Part shown: positions 30,254 to 37,591 of the stretch, piece after piece
Numbering within the stretch: position 1 is the stretch's first letter
Layout: each line of letters begins with the position of its first letter
Source: a virus
Reading direction: 5' to 3' (one strand)
Virus record (IMG/VR): IMGVR_UViG_3300037502_003856
Location: 1-43,577 of that record
Length of the DNA stretch: 43,577 bases
Program-made: the position numbers and the translations under genes
The notes under the pieces: model-generated
Seen by the model: the letters and a program-made list of their open reading frames with translations, nothing else
Database searches by the model: none
What the model was told of the DNA's origin: nothing

Positions 30254-31467
30254 AACTCCGGTGGCAGATATGGCCCACAGTGTTTCTGCCATGCAGCTCT
30301 GCGCTGTCCGTCACGACGCACCAGGGCCTGGGCCTGATCAAAACTGTCACGGAATTCCTGCATGATCTGCTGTGAAAATCCTGCACTGAAGAATCGCCGC
30401 TGATTGCGTTGGGCACGCTGCCTCATGTCATGATACAGTTCCTGTAGCTGGCGCGCAGGCATCTGAGCCAACCGCTGCATCTCGCTGAGTATCATGCGGA
30501 GTCGCTGTGCCGCATGGGGCTCCTGATCATAGTCTTCGTTGATCATGGGAGCAAAGGTTTCAAAGCCTAGATCGCGCAGACGTGCCAAGGCACCAGCACC
30601 ACACAGCAACAGGAATGGCTGACCACAGGCCAGGCTCCGGCAGATTTTCTCTGTGAGATGCACACGGTCGATCACGGTTTCCATGACCACTTCGATCATG
30701 CATCTCTGATAATCCTGGGCCACGTAATCGGCGCTGTGCCAGCTCTGGGCTTGGCTCCAGACCACATGTGGGCCTAAATCCTGTAGATCGCACTGCCAGG
30801 TTGGGTCCACCCAGACATGATCACGATAATCGTGTCCATCATCCTGTGCCCCAAATCTCACCACGGAATCCCGGCACAGTCCCAGGCTCGCCATGTGTTG
30901 CACGAACCACAAGCGGTATTCGCGGCTGTGAGTCCAGGCGCGGCTATAGATCAAGAACAGTTTGTCCGGAGATCTCGGTGCTGTAAGGTCGGGATCATGC
31001 TGTGCGTATCGGAACCAATCCTGTGATATCAAGCCATTGCTCCAGATCGATGCAGTGATCCAACCCAGTGCGCGAGCCTGCTGTTCCTGGTCGCTGCCGG
31101 ATTCACTGTGCAACAAAATCAGCTGATCCTGGAGGTTATCCCAGACATCAGGCCATACCCAACTCTGCAGTACCTGGTCAGTGCCCCAGGGCCATGCAGA
31201 TTCAGGTATCTGTGTGCGCCAATAACGCTGGAATTCATTGTGTGCTTGATGCCAGACATCGCTGCGATTGAACAATCCCCAGTCCAAGGGTTCCTGATCG
31301 TGGCACACCATGATCAGCGATCGTTGGCGATCTGCGATGTCATACACACGCAGGGGCTGTAGATCCTGTAGTTTTTTTGATCCCGGGGGATGCCAGCGAT
31401 AAATTATGATATCGCGGTCAACGCTGTGATCAAGATAATGATACAACCGATCTAAAGGAACACTCAT
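30211..31467 (-). CDS. glycosyltransferase-like protein (fucosyltransferase/exostosin-like C-terminus)
   Basis: 418 residues from ATG 31467 on the minus strand; an adjacent TTG codon one position upstream is possible. The C-terminal region has MIEVVMETVIDRVHLTEKI, CGQPFLLLCGAGALARL and LGFETFAPMINEDYD. The T-E-K-I ... G-x-P-F-L ... L-x-x-x-G-F-x-T-F pattern is that of nucleotide-sugar-binding glycosyltransferases such as fucosyltransferase and exostosin families found in phages. The N-terminus is unrecognised. It could glycosylate virion proteins or host surface glycans; neighbouring sugar dehydrogenase supports sugar chemistry. Its start lies 3 nt from the divergent dehydrogenase start, so each gene's control region lies inside the other. 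Confidence 0.68.
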   Translation of the reverse strand: MSVPLDRLYHYLDHSVDRDIIIYRWHPPGSKKLQDLQPLRVYDIADRQRSLIMVCHDQEPLDWGLFNRSDVWHQAHNEFQRYWRTQIPESAWPWGTDQVLQSWVWPDVWDNLQDQLILLHSESGSDQEQQARALGWITASIWSNGLISQDWFRYAQHDPDLTAPRSPDKLFLIYSRAWTHSREYRLWFVQHMASLGLCRDSVVRFGAQDDGHDYRDHVWVDPTWQCDLQDLGPHVVWSQAQSWHSADYVAQDYQRCMIEVVMETVIDRVHLTEKICRSLACGQPFLLLCGAGALARLRDLGFETFAPMINEDYDQEPHAAQRLRMILSEMQRLAQMPARQLQELYHDMRQRAQRNQRRFFSAGFSQQIMQEFRDSFDQAQALVRRDGQRRAAWQKHCGPYLPPEFYTSTAPSQVSGSS

Positions 31468-31469
31468 CA

Positions 31470-32708
31470 ATGATTAATATTGGATTCATCGGACTAGGCA
31501 AACTGGGCCTAGAATGCGCAGAAGTCTTTGCCGAACATTACACTGTGCGCGGCTTTGATATTTACCCGCGTGAAAGCAGCAGTGTCAAGGTTTGCAGCAT
31601 CGAAGAGACAGTGCGTGACAGTGATTGGATCTTCATAGCAGTGCCCACTCCGCACGAAGCAGGATATGATGGGTCTGTGCCCAGCAGCCACATGGAGCCC
31701 AGGGACTTTGGTCACGAAGCCGTGAAAGATGCCCTGCGCAATGTCAACACCTATGCCACCACTGCCAAACGCGTGGTGTTGATCAGCACGGTGTTGCCCG
31801 GCACCACTCGCAGGCATTTTGCCACATTGCTGGACCGCCAGCATCAATTCCTCTACAACCCATACCTCATAGCCATGGGCTCAGTGAAGTGGGACATGGT
31901 ACATCCAGAAATGGTCATGATCGGTTCTGAGTCAGGCGACGCAGAAGAGATGCAGGGACTGATCGATATCTATCGCCCACTCATGAAAAACGATCCGCGC
32001 TATGTCACAGGCACCTGGGACGAGTGCGAGGCCATCAAGATATTCTACAATACCTTTATTTCGGCCAAGGTAGGCCTGGTCAACATGATCCAGGATTTCG
32101 CTCTCAAGATCGGACACATCAATGTAGATGTGGTCACAGATGCTTTGGCCAACTCTACCATGCGCATCATGGGACCCAAGTACATGACCGCAGGCATGGG
32201 CGATGCTGGAGCATGCCATCCCCGGGACAACATAGCCCTGCGCTGGTTGGCTCAAGAGTATGACATCGGCTATGACATGTTTGACACCATCATGCACGCC
32301 CGTGAGATACAGGCACGCAATCTCGCAGAATTCTTGGTGCTGCAGGCGGACCGGCACGGCAATCTCCCCATAGTGATCCATGGCAAAGCCTACAAGCCCG
32401 ACGTGCCCTATTGCATCGGTAGCTACAGCACCTTGGTTGGACACTATGTCAAGAAACGCGGCCGCCAGTTGGTGTATGTGGATCCCATGGCCGATGATAC
32501 CACAGATGTGGTGCGAGACGTGCATTGGCCCGCAGTGATCCTCATGGCACACAATCGACGAGTGACCTATGGATACACCGGCGGCAACTACCATGACATG
32601 GATTACTTTGAATTCCGATCGGGGTCTGTGATAGTAGATCCCTGGCGTTGCGAACCGGATCGCCCTGGCATCACAGTGATCCATTATGGTAATACAAGAC
32701 AAGCCTAA
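31470..32708 (+). CDS. UDP-glucose/GDP-mannose dehydrogenase family protein
   Basis: 412 residues, RBS AAAGGA inside the divergent gene. N-terminal Rossmann NAD motif IGFIGLGKLGLECAEVF, VPTP motif (IFIAVPTPHEAG), STVLPGTT, catalytic Lys region CEAIKIFYNTFISAKVGLVN, and catalytic Cys249 in GDAGACHPRDN (family consensus G-G-S-C-F-P-K-D). C-terminal UDP-binding domain with HGKAYKPDVPY. Oxidises a nucleotide sugar to the uronic acid. It heads a chain with an oxygenase and an amidinotransferase linked by overlaps. Motif deviations (ACHPRDN) suggest a divergent substrate. Confidence 0.9.
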   Translation: MINIGFIGLGKLGLECAEVFAEHYTVRGFDIYPRESSSVKVCSIEETVRDSDWIFIAVPTPHEAGYDGSVPSSHMEPRDFGHEAVKDALRNVNTYATTAKRVVLISTVLPGTTRRHFATLLDRQHQFLYNPYLIAMGSVKWDMVHPEMVMIGSESGDAEEMQGLIDIYRPLMKNDPRYVTGTWDECEAIKIFYNTFISAKVGLVNMIQDFALKIGHINVDVVTDALANSTMRIMGPKYMTAGMGDAGACHPRDNIALRWLAQEYDIGYDMFDTIMHAREIQARNLAEFLVLQADRHGNLPIVIHGKAYKPDVPYCIGSYSTLVGHYVKKRGRQLVYVDPMADDTTDVVRDVHWPAVILMAHNRRVTYGYTGGNYHDMDYFEFRSGSVIVDPWRCEPDRPGITVIHYGNTRQA

Positions 32709-33315
32709 CCAATCCGTGGGATCTGTGGATCCCGGTGGTTGGTTCCGCAGGCCAGCCGGTCCAGAGAATTACAAGCGGATCTGGATCTCGCCCACATGGG
32801 ATAGATCCTATCGCGATCTGGCCTATCATCATGAACCATTCAACAATCGCCAAGATGTAGAAACCTGGCAACAGCTGGGTTTTACCCAGCATCGATTTAC
32901 CGGTGACATGTATGACATGCGCCAGCCCGAACCTGATATCGTGGCTGCTGTGCGCAGTAGATTACCACTCAAACATTTTTGCTGGAGCTTCTATCGCATG
33001 CGTCCCGGAGATGTGTTGCCCGCACACAGCGATACCTATCAGGCCTTCCGGAGATTGTATGATCTCGCGCCCCAGGCACGCATCCGTAGATATGTGATAT
33101 TCCTGGAAGACTGGCAAAGCGGACACTATTTCGAGATAGACGGTGTGCCTGTGACACAGTGGGTGGCCGGTGACGCTGTGTTGTGGCACGATGGCGTGGT
33201 GCATGCCGCTGCCAATCTAGGATCCACGCATCGTTACACACTGCAGATCACTGGCGTGATAGACCCAGACCAACATCCTTGGCAACTGCAACATTTCAAT
33301 GATTCGATCTTTTAA
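32686..33315 (+). CDS. 2-oxoglutarate/Fe(II)-dependent oxygenase-like protein
   Basis: 209 residues; ATG 32686 overlaps the dehydrogenase end by 23 nt. Double-stranded beta-helix with MRPGDVLPAHSDTYQ (H114-x-D116), RYVIFLEDWQSGHYFEIDG, WVAGDAVLWHDGVVHAAANL (distal H173) and HRYTLQITG (R183 for 2OG). This matches the H-x-D...H facial triad. Such enzymes hydroxylate amino acids, sugars or peptides and are common in T4-like marine phages. Substrate unknown; the gene order suggests the same pathway as the dehydrogenase and amidinotransferase. Confidence 0.82.
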   Translation: MVIQDKPNQSVGSVDPGGWFRRPAGPENYKRIWISPTWDRSYRDLAYHHEPFNNRQDVETWQQLGFTQHRFTGDMYDMRQPEPDIVAAVRSRLPLKHFCWSFYRMRPGDVLPAHSDTYQAFRRLYDLAPQARIRRYVIFLEDWQSGHYFEIDGVPVTQWVAGDAVLWHDGVVHAAANLGSTHRYTLQITGVIDPDQHPWQLQHFNDSIF

Positions 33316-34213
33316 CGAGTGGGATCCTCTGCGTGAGGTTGTGGTGGGATCTGCCAGCCATGCCAATTGGCCCAGCACTGATCCAGTGTTTGCCCAAGAA
33401 AGCACCAAGACCCTATGGCACGATACGCCAGTGCCATCAGGCGCAGTGCCGCAGTGGATCATAGACGAAACCAATCAAGATCTCCAAGAGCTCGTGGACA
33501 TCCTGGTCACTGCAGGAGTCACTGTGCATCGACCTCGCGACAAGGATTTCGTGCGCGATCAAGGCATGTACAACTATTGCCCGCGTGATAGGTTGTTGGT
33601 GGCCGGCGAAGTGTTGGTGGATCCCGCCATGATGTATCCCTGCCGGGATCAAGAGATAGAATGCTTGGATTTCGCCACGGCCCAGGCACCGGTGCTGCAC
33701 ATGCCACGCGGAGCAGGCATGGTGTTGGATGCTGCCAACATCTGTAGACTCAACAATGTTTGGTTATATCTCATGAGCAGCAGCGGCAACGAGGCTGCCA
33801 TGACATGGTTGCAACAGCAGTTCCCCCAGATCCAGATACAAGCCTGCTATGGCTACGCAGGAGTCCACATAGACAGCACCATCGTGCCCCTGCGCGAAGG
33901 TTTGGTGGTGCTCAATGCCCACAGGGTCAACGAAGATCTATTGCCAGATGCTCTGCGAGATTGGGATAAAATCTGGGTCACAGACGTAGTGGCGCAGGAT
34001 TTTTACCAATATCCCTGGGCCAGCGCCTGGATAGCTCTCAACATGCTGAGCATAGACCCCCAGACCGTGATCATGGACGCGGACCAAACCGATCTGCGCC
34101 ACCAGATCGAACAGCATGGTATCACTGTGATCCCGCACCGATTGAGACACAGCCGCACTCTAGGCGGAGGTTTCCACTGTGTGACCTTGGATCTCTGGCG
34201 CCAGAACCAATAG
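33299..34213 (+). CDS. glycine/inosamine amidinotransferase-like pentein
   Basis: 304 residues, ATG overlapping the oxygenase stop by 17 nt. Pentein-fold signature: SFNEWDPLREVVVGSA at the N-terminus, FVRDQG (R-D), GAGMVLDAANI (Asp), YAGVHIDSTIVPLREG (catalytic His) and the C-terminal SRTLGGGFHCVTLDL (catalytic Cys). This order fits L-arginine:glycine or scyllo-inosamine amidinotransferases, shortened relative to the 347-423 residues of known members. It would move the guanidino group of arginine onto an amine. With a sugar dehydrogenase and oxygenase it may modify a surface sugar or make a guanidino metabolite. The stop TAG forms the start of the uvsE promoter. Confidence 0.88.
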   Translation: MIRSFNEWDPLREVVVGSASHANWPSTDPVFAQESTKTLWHDTPVPSGAVPQWIIDETNQDLQELVDILVTAGVTVHRPRDKDFVRDQGMYNYCPRDRLLVAGEVLVDPAMMYPCRDQEIECLDFATAQAPVLHMPRGAGMVLDAANICRLNNVWLYLMSSSGNEAAMTWLQQQFPQIQIQACYGYAGVHIDSTIVPLREGLVVLNAHRVNEDLLPDALRDWDKIWVTDVVAQDFYQYPWASAWIALNMLSIDPQTVIMDADQTDLRHQIEQHGITVIPHRLRHSRTLGGGFHCVTLDLWRQNQ

Positions 34214-34239
34214 ACCTGTAAATCGCGATGCCATACAAT
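34211..34239 (+). promoter_or_regulatory. sigma70-like promoter of uvsE, leaderless
   Basis: TAGACC (34211-34216, its TAG is the stop of the amidinotransferase gene), 17-bp spacer, TACAAT (34234-34239). ATG 34245 is 5 nt after the -10 box, so the mRNA should start at the start codon. Confidence 0.75.
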
Positions 34240-34244
34240 ACACT

Positions 34245-35270
34245 ATGACATCTCGAATCGGTTTCTGTTGCAAGTGGTTATCAGACCCTGCAGAATGCGG
34301 CGGCATGAAAGTCAATGCCTCCAATCGTGAACTCAACGGTCGCAGCACCACCATGCGATGGCTGCGCGAACACCGCGACGAGGCCGAACAGCGACAGTGG
34401 GACATAATGAACCACAACGCGGCTGCGGCCCTGCGCATGGTAGAGACCGTGGGTGCCTTGTCTCCTGCCCGGCGCATGGTTCGCTTGGGTTCAGAGATGC
34501 TGCAAGGTTACACTGAATCAGACTGGAAAGCCTGGTGGCAGCGGCCAGAGATACAAGATCACTGCGAGCGCATATTTGCTCCCATCGGCCGACGTGCGCG
34601 CGAACTGGATGTGCGACTGAGTTTCCATCCAGGACAGTTCTGTGTGCTGGCTTCGGACAGCGACGACATCGTGGCGCGCAGCATCGAAGAGTTTGAATAC
34701 CATGCTGACATGGCCCGCTGGATGGGCTATGGCAACACCTGGCACGATCATGGATTCATGATCAATGTACACTTGTCAGGCCGCGGAGGCCCAGACAAGT
34801 TCCTGCAGACCTTGGATCGGCTCAGCCCCGAGGCGCGCAATCTAATCACCATAGAAAATGACGAGATAACAAATGGTCTTGACCGTACTCTGGCTGTGGC
34901 TCACCGTGTGGCCCTTGTGTTGGATATTCATCATCATTGGGTCAAGACAGGCGAGTATATCTCACCTCAAGATCCTAGGGTACAGCGTGTGCGTGAGTCT
35001 TGGCGTGATCAGCGTGCTGCTTGCCACTACAGTGTTAGCCGCGAAGATATTCTCGTCGGTCATTGTACCGGAACTAGACCAGATCTTGAGACTCTTGTTG
35101 CTGCTGGTTTCACCCGATCAAAACTGCGCGCCCACAGCGACTTCTATTGGAACACCGCTGTGAATGAGTGGGCTGCGACATTCTTGCCAGACTTTGACAT
35201 GGAATGCGAAGCCAAGGGCAAGAACCTGGCGCGTGATGGTTTCCTGCGCCAGGTGGGACTGTTAGACTGA
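34245..35270 (+). CDS. uvsE: UV damage endonuclease (UvsE/UVDE family)
   Basis: 341 residues. TIM-barrel with the family motifs RIGFCCKW, LGSEM, LSFHPGQFCVL, FMINVHLSGRGG, LITIENDE, LDIHHHW, and KLRAHSDFYW, whose His, Glu and Asp residues form the trinuclear metal site. Cuts 5' to UV photoproducts and other lesions, independent of the nucleotide excision pathway. Predicted to be expressed from a leaderless early-type transcript. Between about 34868 and 35112 the codon choice changes abruptly to T-ending codons (ggt ctt cgt act gct), and this region overlaps a 96-residue hydrophobic +1 frame. Confidence 0.94.
   Translation: MTSRIGFCCKWLSDPAECGGMKVNASNRELNGRSTTMRWLREHRDEAEQRQWDIMNHNAAAALRMVETVGALSPARRMVRLGSEMLQGYTESDWKAWWQRPEIQDHCERIFAPIGRRARELDVRLSFHPGQFCVLASDSDDIVARSIEEFEYHADMARWMGYGNTWHDHGFMINVHLSGRGGPDKFLQTLDRLSPEARNLITIENDEITNGLDRTLAVAHRVALVLDIHHHWVKTGEYISPQDPRVQRVRESWRDQRAACHYSVSREDILVGHCTGTRPDLETLVAAGFTRSKLRAHSDFYWNTAVNEWAATFLPDFDMECEAKGKNLARDGFLRQVGLLD
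34873..35163 (+). other. candidate overprinted membrane protein (96 residues) inside uvsE
   Basis: In the +1 frame of uvsE. Reads MVLTVLWLWLTVWPLCWIFI then a short basic linker (GSRQASISHLKILG), a second hydrophobic stretch (VCVSLGVISVLLATTVLAA), and LLLLLVSP, so three possible membrane helices. The +1 frame's second codon position equals uvsE's wobble base, and that base is T far more often here than in the flanking codons. Either there is selection for a hidden membrane protein, or a segment with different codon use was imported and the hydrophobic frame is incidental. The start has only a weak ribosome-binding site. Confidence 0.3.
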
Positions 35271-35555
35271 TTTTTTGGTGGTGCGGGGTTTGGCAGCGCG
35301 TGCCGCGGGTTTGGTGGCTTTGACAGCGGGTTTTTTGGCCGCGGGTTTTTTGGCAGTGCTTTTACGCGACCGAGTGGTTTTTTCCACAGCGTTGGCAGCG
35401 CGTGCCGCTGATTCCGAATTCAAACTTAACTCTAGATCGCGTTGATCACGGGTGTGTTTGACATCGTTGTTGGCATCCTGGACGGGACGGCTGTAATACC
35501 ATATCGCGGTGCCTGCCAGCGCGATGATCACTAATGCGAGTACGATTGTTTCCAT
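35262..35555 (-). CDS. membrane-anchored Lys/Ala-rich (histone-H1-like) protein
   Basis: 97 residues on the minus strand with AGGAGG 4 nt before ATG. Residues 3-21 (TIVLALVIIALAGTAIWYY) form a single N-terminal membrane anchor. The middle is charged. The C-terminal 40 residues are a histone-H1-like repeat of K-P-A-A-K units (SRKSTAKKPAAKKPAVKATK). The tail would face the cytoplasm and could bind DNA, RNA or acidic lipids, tethering nucleic acid to the membrane. Late-type promoter at 35578-35573. The 3' end overlaps uvsE by 9 nt, convergent. Confidence 0.72.
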   Translation of the reverse strand: METIVLALVIIALAGTAIWYYSRPVQDANNDVKHTRDQRDLELSLNSESAARAANAVEKTTRSRKSTAKKPAAKKPAVKATKPAARAAKPRTTKKSV

Positions 35556-35572
35556 ATAATCCTCCTAGTGCC

Positions 35573-35578
35573 TATTTA
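35573..35578 (-). promoter_or_regulatory. late-type promoter of the H1-like gene
   Basis: TAAATA on the minus strand (context GGTAAATAGG), 17 nt before the ATG, with AGGAGG in the leader. It forms a divergent pair with 35584-35590. Confidence 0.6.
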
Positions 35579-35583
35579 CCAAA

Positions 35584-35590
35584 GTAAATA
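35584..35590 (+). promoter_or_regulatory. late-type promoter of the epimerase gene
   Basis: GTAAATA, 12 nt before ATG 35603, leaving a leader of roughly 6 nt and no ribosome-binding site. Confidence 0.55.
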
Positions 35591-35602
35591 TCACGGCTCA
35601 AT

Positions 35603-36382
35603 ATGAAGATACTGGTCACAGGACATCGGGGTTTCATAGCATCACACATGGTGCGTGCTCTAGTTGATCACGAAGTCACGACCTGGGAGTGGGGAGACCA
35701 GCCGTTTGACCTACGAGGCCATGACTGGGTCATACACATGGGTGCTATTTCCAGCACTGCTGAATCAGACATCAACCGTCTCATGACGCAGAACTATGAA
35801 TTCAGCTGCGGCCTGCTGGATCAATGTATCCAACATGGTGTCAACATGCAATACAGCAGCTCGGCCAGTGTGTATGGTCTAGGCAATGACTTCCGGGAAA
35901 CTGCCCCACCTGATCCGCGCAATGGATACAGCTGGAGCAAATACCTATTTGAAAGGTATGCCAGCAACAAATCATCACAGGCCCATGCGCGCGGCATCAG
36001 AGTACAAGGGTTCCGATACTTCAATGTCTATGGTCCAGGTGAGGAACACAAAGGCACACAGGCATCACCATTCTGTCAGTTCGCCCAGCAGGCCCGTGAA
36101 CACGGAGTGATCCGTGTGTTTGAAAACAGCCAAACCTATCGCAGAGATTTCGTGCCCGTGGACACAGTGACGGATTACCATGTGCGATTCCTTGACATTG
36201 ATCAAGACGGTATTTTCAACATTGGCACCGGTCGCACACAGAGCTTCCTTGACGTGGCACGGCAGTTCGGTCGCCCCATCCAAGAGATACCCATGCCTGA
36301 ACATCTCCGTGCCAGTTATCAGACCTATACCTGTGCAGACATGACACGCACCTGGGCCGCCTTGACAAGACTGCGCGGTTAA
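35603..36382 (+). CDS. NAD-dependent sugar epimerase (extended SDR, HldD/RfaD-like)
   Basis: 259 residues. Rossmann motif VTGHRGFIASH, SSSASVYG, catalytic Y109-x-x-x-K113 in GYSWSKYLFE, FRYFNVYGPGEEHKG, and VFENSQTYRRDFVPVDTV followed by FNIGTGRTQSF. The F-x-N-S-x-x-Y-x-R-D-F-V region and N-V-Y-G-P-x-E-x-H-K-G resemble ADP-glycero-manno-heptose 6-epimerase, although at 259 residues it is shorter than HldD (about 310). Probably modifies heptose or another nucleotide sugar for surface glycan remodelling. It belongs functionally with the glycosyltransferase and dehydrogenase at 30-33 kb. Confidence 0.88.
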   Translation: MKILVTGHRGFIASHMVRALVDHEVTTWEWGDQPFDLRGHDWVIHMGAISSTAESDINRLMTQNYEFSCGLLDQCIQHGVNMQYSSSASVYGLGNDFRETAPPDPRNGYSWSKYLFERYASNKSSQAHARGIRVQGFRYFNVYGPGEEHKGTQASPFCQFAQQAREHGVIRVFENSQTYRRDFVPVDTVTDYHVRFLDIDQDGIFNIGTGRTQSFLDVARQFGRPIQEIPMPEHLRASYQTYTCADMTRTWAALTRLRG

Positions 36383-36400
36383 ATTTTTACTCCGCTGTTC

Positions 36401-36407
36401 GTAAATA
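36401..36407 (+). promoter_or_regulatory. late-type promoter with a long structured leader
   Basis: GTAAATA, about 105 nt upstream of ATG 36512. The region between holds the inverted repeats described at 36424-36490. Confidence 0.5.
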
Positions 36408-36423
36408 TGCACTAAGTCGGAGT

Positions 36424-36490
36424 CGGCCGCGACAACAACTACAACAATGGCCGGCTGCCTGGTGTGATCCATCAGCACCGAGTTGTCGCG
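36424..36490 (+). ncRNA. candidate structured 5' leader RNA
   Basis: Outer stem CGCGACAAC (36428-36436) with GTTGTCGCG (36482-36490), 9 bp. Nested hairpin GGTGTGAT (36461-36468) with ATCA-G-CACC (36471-36479). A third pairing CGGCC (36424-36428) with GGCCG (36449-36453) would cross the outer stem, giving a pseudoknot-like or mutually exclusive fold. It sits between a late-type promoter and AGGAAG/ATG 36512. It does not match a riboswitch consensus that I know. Could be a regulatory leader. Confidence 0.45.
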
Positions 36491-36511
36491 ACGACACGGG
36501 AGGAAGTGTGT

Positions 36512-37036
36512 ATGGATCCAATCACAATCATAGCCGCGGCCACCGCAGCGTTTGAAGGTGTCAAGAAAGCAGTAGAACTGGGCCGCGAGGTCCAGGATGT
36601 GTATAGCCAGCTGTCGGAGTGGGCTGGCCACGTAGGCGATTTCCATCGAGCTGTGGCCTCCATGGAAATGCGTTCAAAACGCCCAGGTCTCTGGGACAAA
36701 ATCACGTTTGCAAAGAGCGAGACCGCAGAAGCATTTGACATGTACGCGGCCAAACAAAAAATCATTGACATGGAAAAAGAAATCTACCATATGTTTACCT
36801 ATGGGGAGCTCAATCACCTGGGTCGCGACGGCTATGACGAGTTCCGGCGCATGCGGCGCGAGGTCACAGAAAAACGCCAGAAGATGATATTCGATCAGAT
36901 GGAACGCCGCCGGGATTTTTTTGAAGCCATAAAAGTATGGAGCATAGGCGGTGTGATCCTAATGGCTGGAACCACTATGATTTGGATCATGGTGAGCTGG
37001 GCGCTGGGCCAGGGTTCTGCTGCAGGAAAATGGTAA
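36512..37036 (+). CDS. phage protein with C-terminal membrane helix
   Basis: 174 residues from ATG 36512 (GGAGGAAG upstream); the longer open frame includes leader sequence. Helical protein: DPITIIAAATAAFEGVKKAV at the N-terminus, GREVQDVYSQLSEWAG, a charged middle (KSETAEAFDMYAAKQKIIDM), then one hydrophobic segment (IGGVILMAGTTMIWIMVSWA). Similar membrane-associated proteins occur in many marine T4-like phages with unknown role. Its TAA stop is part of the next late-type box. Confidence 0.7.
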   Translation: MDPITIIAAATAAFEGVKKAVELGREVQDVYSQLSEWAGHVGDFHRAVASMEMRSKRPGLWDKITFAKSETAEAFDMYAAKQKIIDMEKEIYHMFTYGELNHLGRDGYDEFRRMRREVTEKRQKMIFDQMERRRDFFEAIKVWSIGGVILMAGTTMIWIMVSWALGQGSAAGKW

Positions 37037-37039
37037 ATA
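37033..37039 (+). promoter_or_regulatory. late-type promoter overlapping a stop codon
   Basis: GTAAATA in which TAA (37034-37036) is the stop of the preceding gene; AAGGAG follows at 37044 before ATG 37056. Confidence 0.55.
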
Positions 37040-37055
37040 TTGCAAGGAGCGAACT

Positions 37056-37262
37056 ATGAAAATTACCACAGTCGCCTTGGCTGCCTTGCTGATTGCGGGC
37101 TGCTCAGATCACTACAGATACGCCTGCCACGACATAGATCGCTGGCAAGAAGCCGAATGCCAAAAACCCCGCTGCATGGTCAATCAAGAATGCCCCGAAG
37201 ATGTCTTGGGCCCTGAGATCATGGCAGAACTACAACGCCAAGCCAAAGGAGCCAAGCAATGA
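37056..37262 (+). CDS. small lipoprotein, Cys-rich
   Basis: 68 residues. N-terminal signal with lipobox: MKITTVALAALLIAGCS (L-I-A-G-C at 12-16), so lipidated at Cys16. The mature part has four further cysteines (YACHDID, AECQKPRCMVNQECPED) that may form disulfides in the periplasm. RBS AAGGAG. Coupled by ATGA to the next membrane protein. Function unknown; a small lipoprotein beside a membrane protein raises the possibility of a spanin-like pair, but no supporting motif is seen. Confidence 0.72.
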   Translation: MKITTVALAALLIAGCSDHYRYACHDIDRWQEAECQKPRCMVNQECPEDVLGPEIMAELQRQAKGAKQ

Positions 37263-37591
37263 CCACCCGTTACAGCAATGATGAACTCATGACCCGACTC
37301 AAGGTTTTCATAGGTGCCTGTCTGGCCATGACACTGGTAGGAATCGTGTTCGTGGTGCTGTATAGTATTATTTTCGTGCCCCAACCACTCAATGCCATGA
37401 GCCCAGTTGACGCCAAATTCTTTGAGCTGATCATCCCCATAGCCACGTTCCTCACTGGCACGCTCAGCGGCATCATGCTGGGTAGCACCAAGATGAACAC
37501 CGACAGCAGCTATGAAGATTCTGCACCTGCTGCCACCAATCGAGTTGACTACACTGACTGTGACCCCGAATCGTGCTCAAAACAATCCTAG
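37259..37591 (+). CDS. two-helix membrane protein
   Basis: 110 residues, ATG overlapping the lipoprotein stop. Helices at about 17-38 (FIGACLAMTLVGIVFVVLYS) and 52-72 (FFELIIPIATFLTGTLSGIM), short N- and C-terminal cytoplasmic tails. FELIIPIATFLTGTLSGIML is a pattern I recall in conserved small membrane proteins of marine T4-like phages. A holin role is possible on topology but unsupported otherwise. Confidence 0.68.
   Translation: MTTRYSNDELMTRLKVFIGACLAMTLVGIVFVVLYSIIFVPQPLNAMSPVDAKFFELIIPIATFLTGTLSGIMLGSTKMNTDSSYEDSAPAATNRVDYTDCDPESCSKQS

Noticed and set aside
31932-32702. Minus-strand open frame of 256 codons opposite the sugar dehydrogenase
   Set aside because: Composition (rich in His, Ile, Val, Asp) is that of an antisense shadow and it lies fully within a motif-bearing gene.
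36361-36394. TTGACA at 36362 as a further sigma70-like promoter
   Set aside because: No acceptable -10 hexamer at 16-18 bp; the late-type box at 36401 is the better candidate.
37056-37591. Calling the lipoprotein and two-helix membrane protein a spanin/holin lysis cassette
   Set aside because: Topology is compatible, but no spanin features, endolysin or recognisable holin motif is present in the window.
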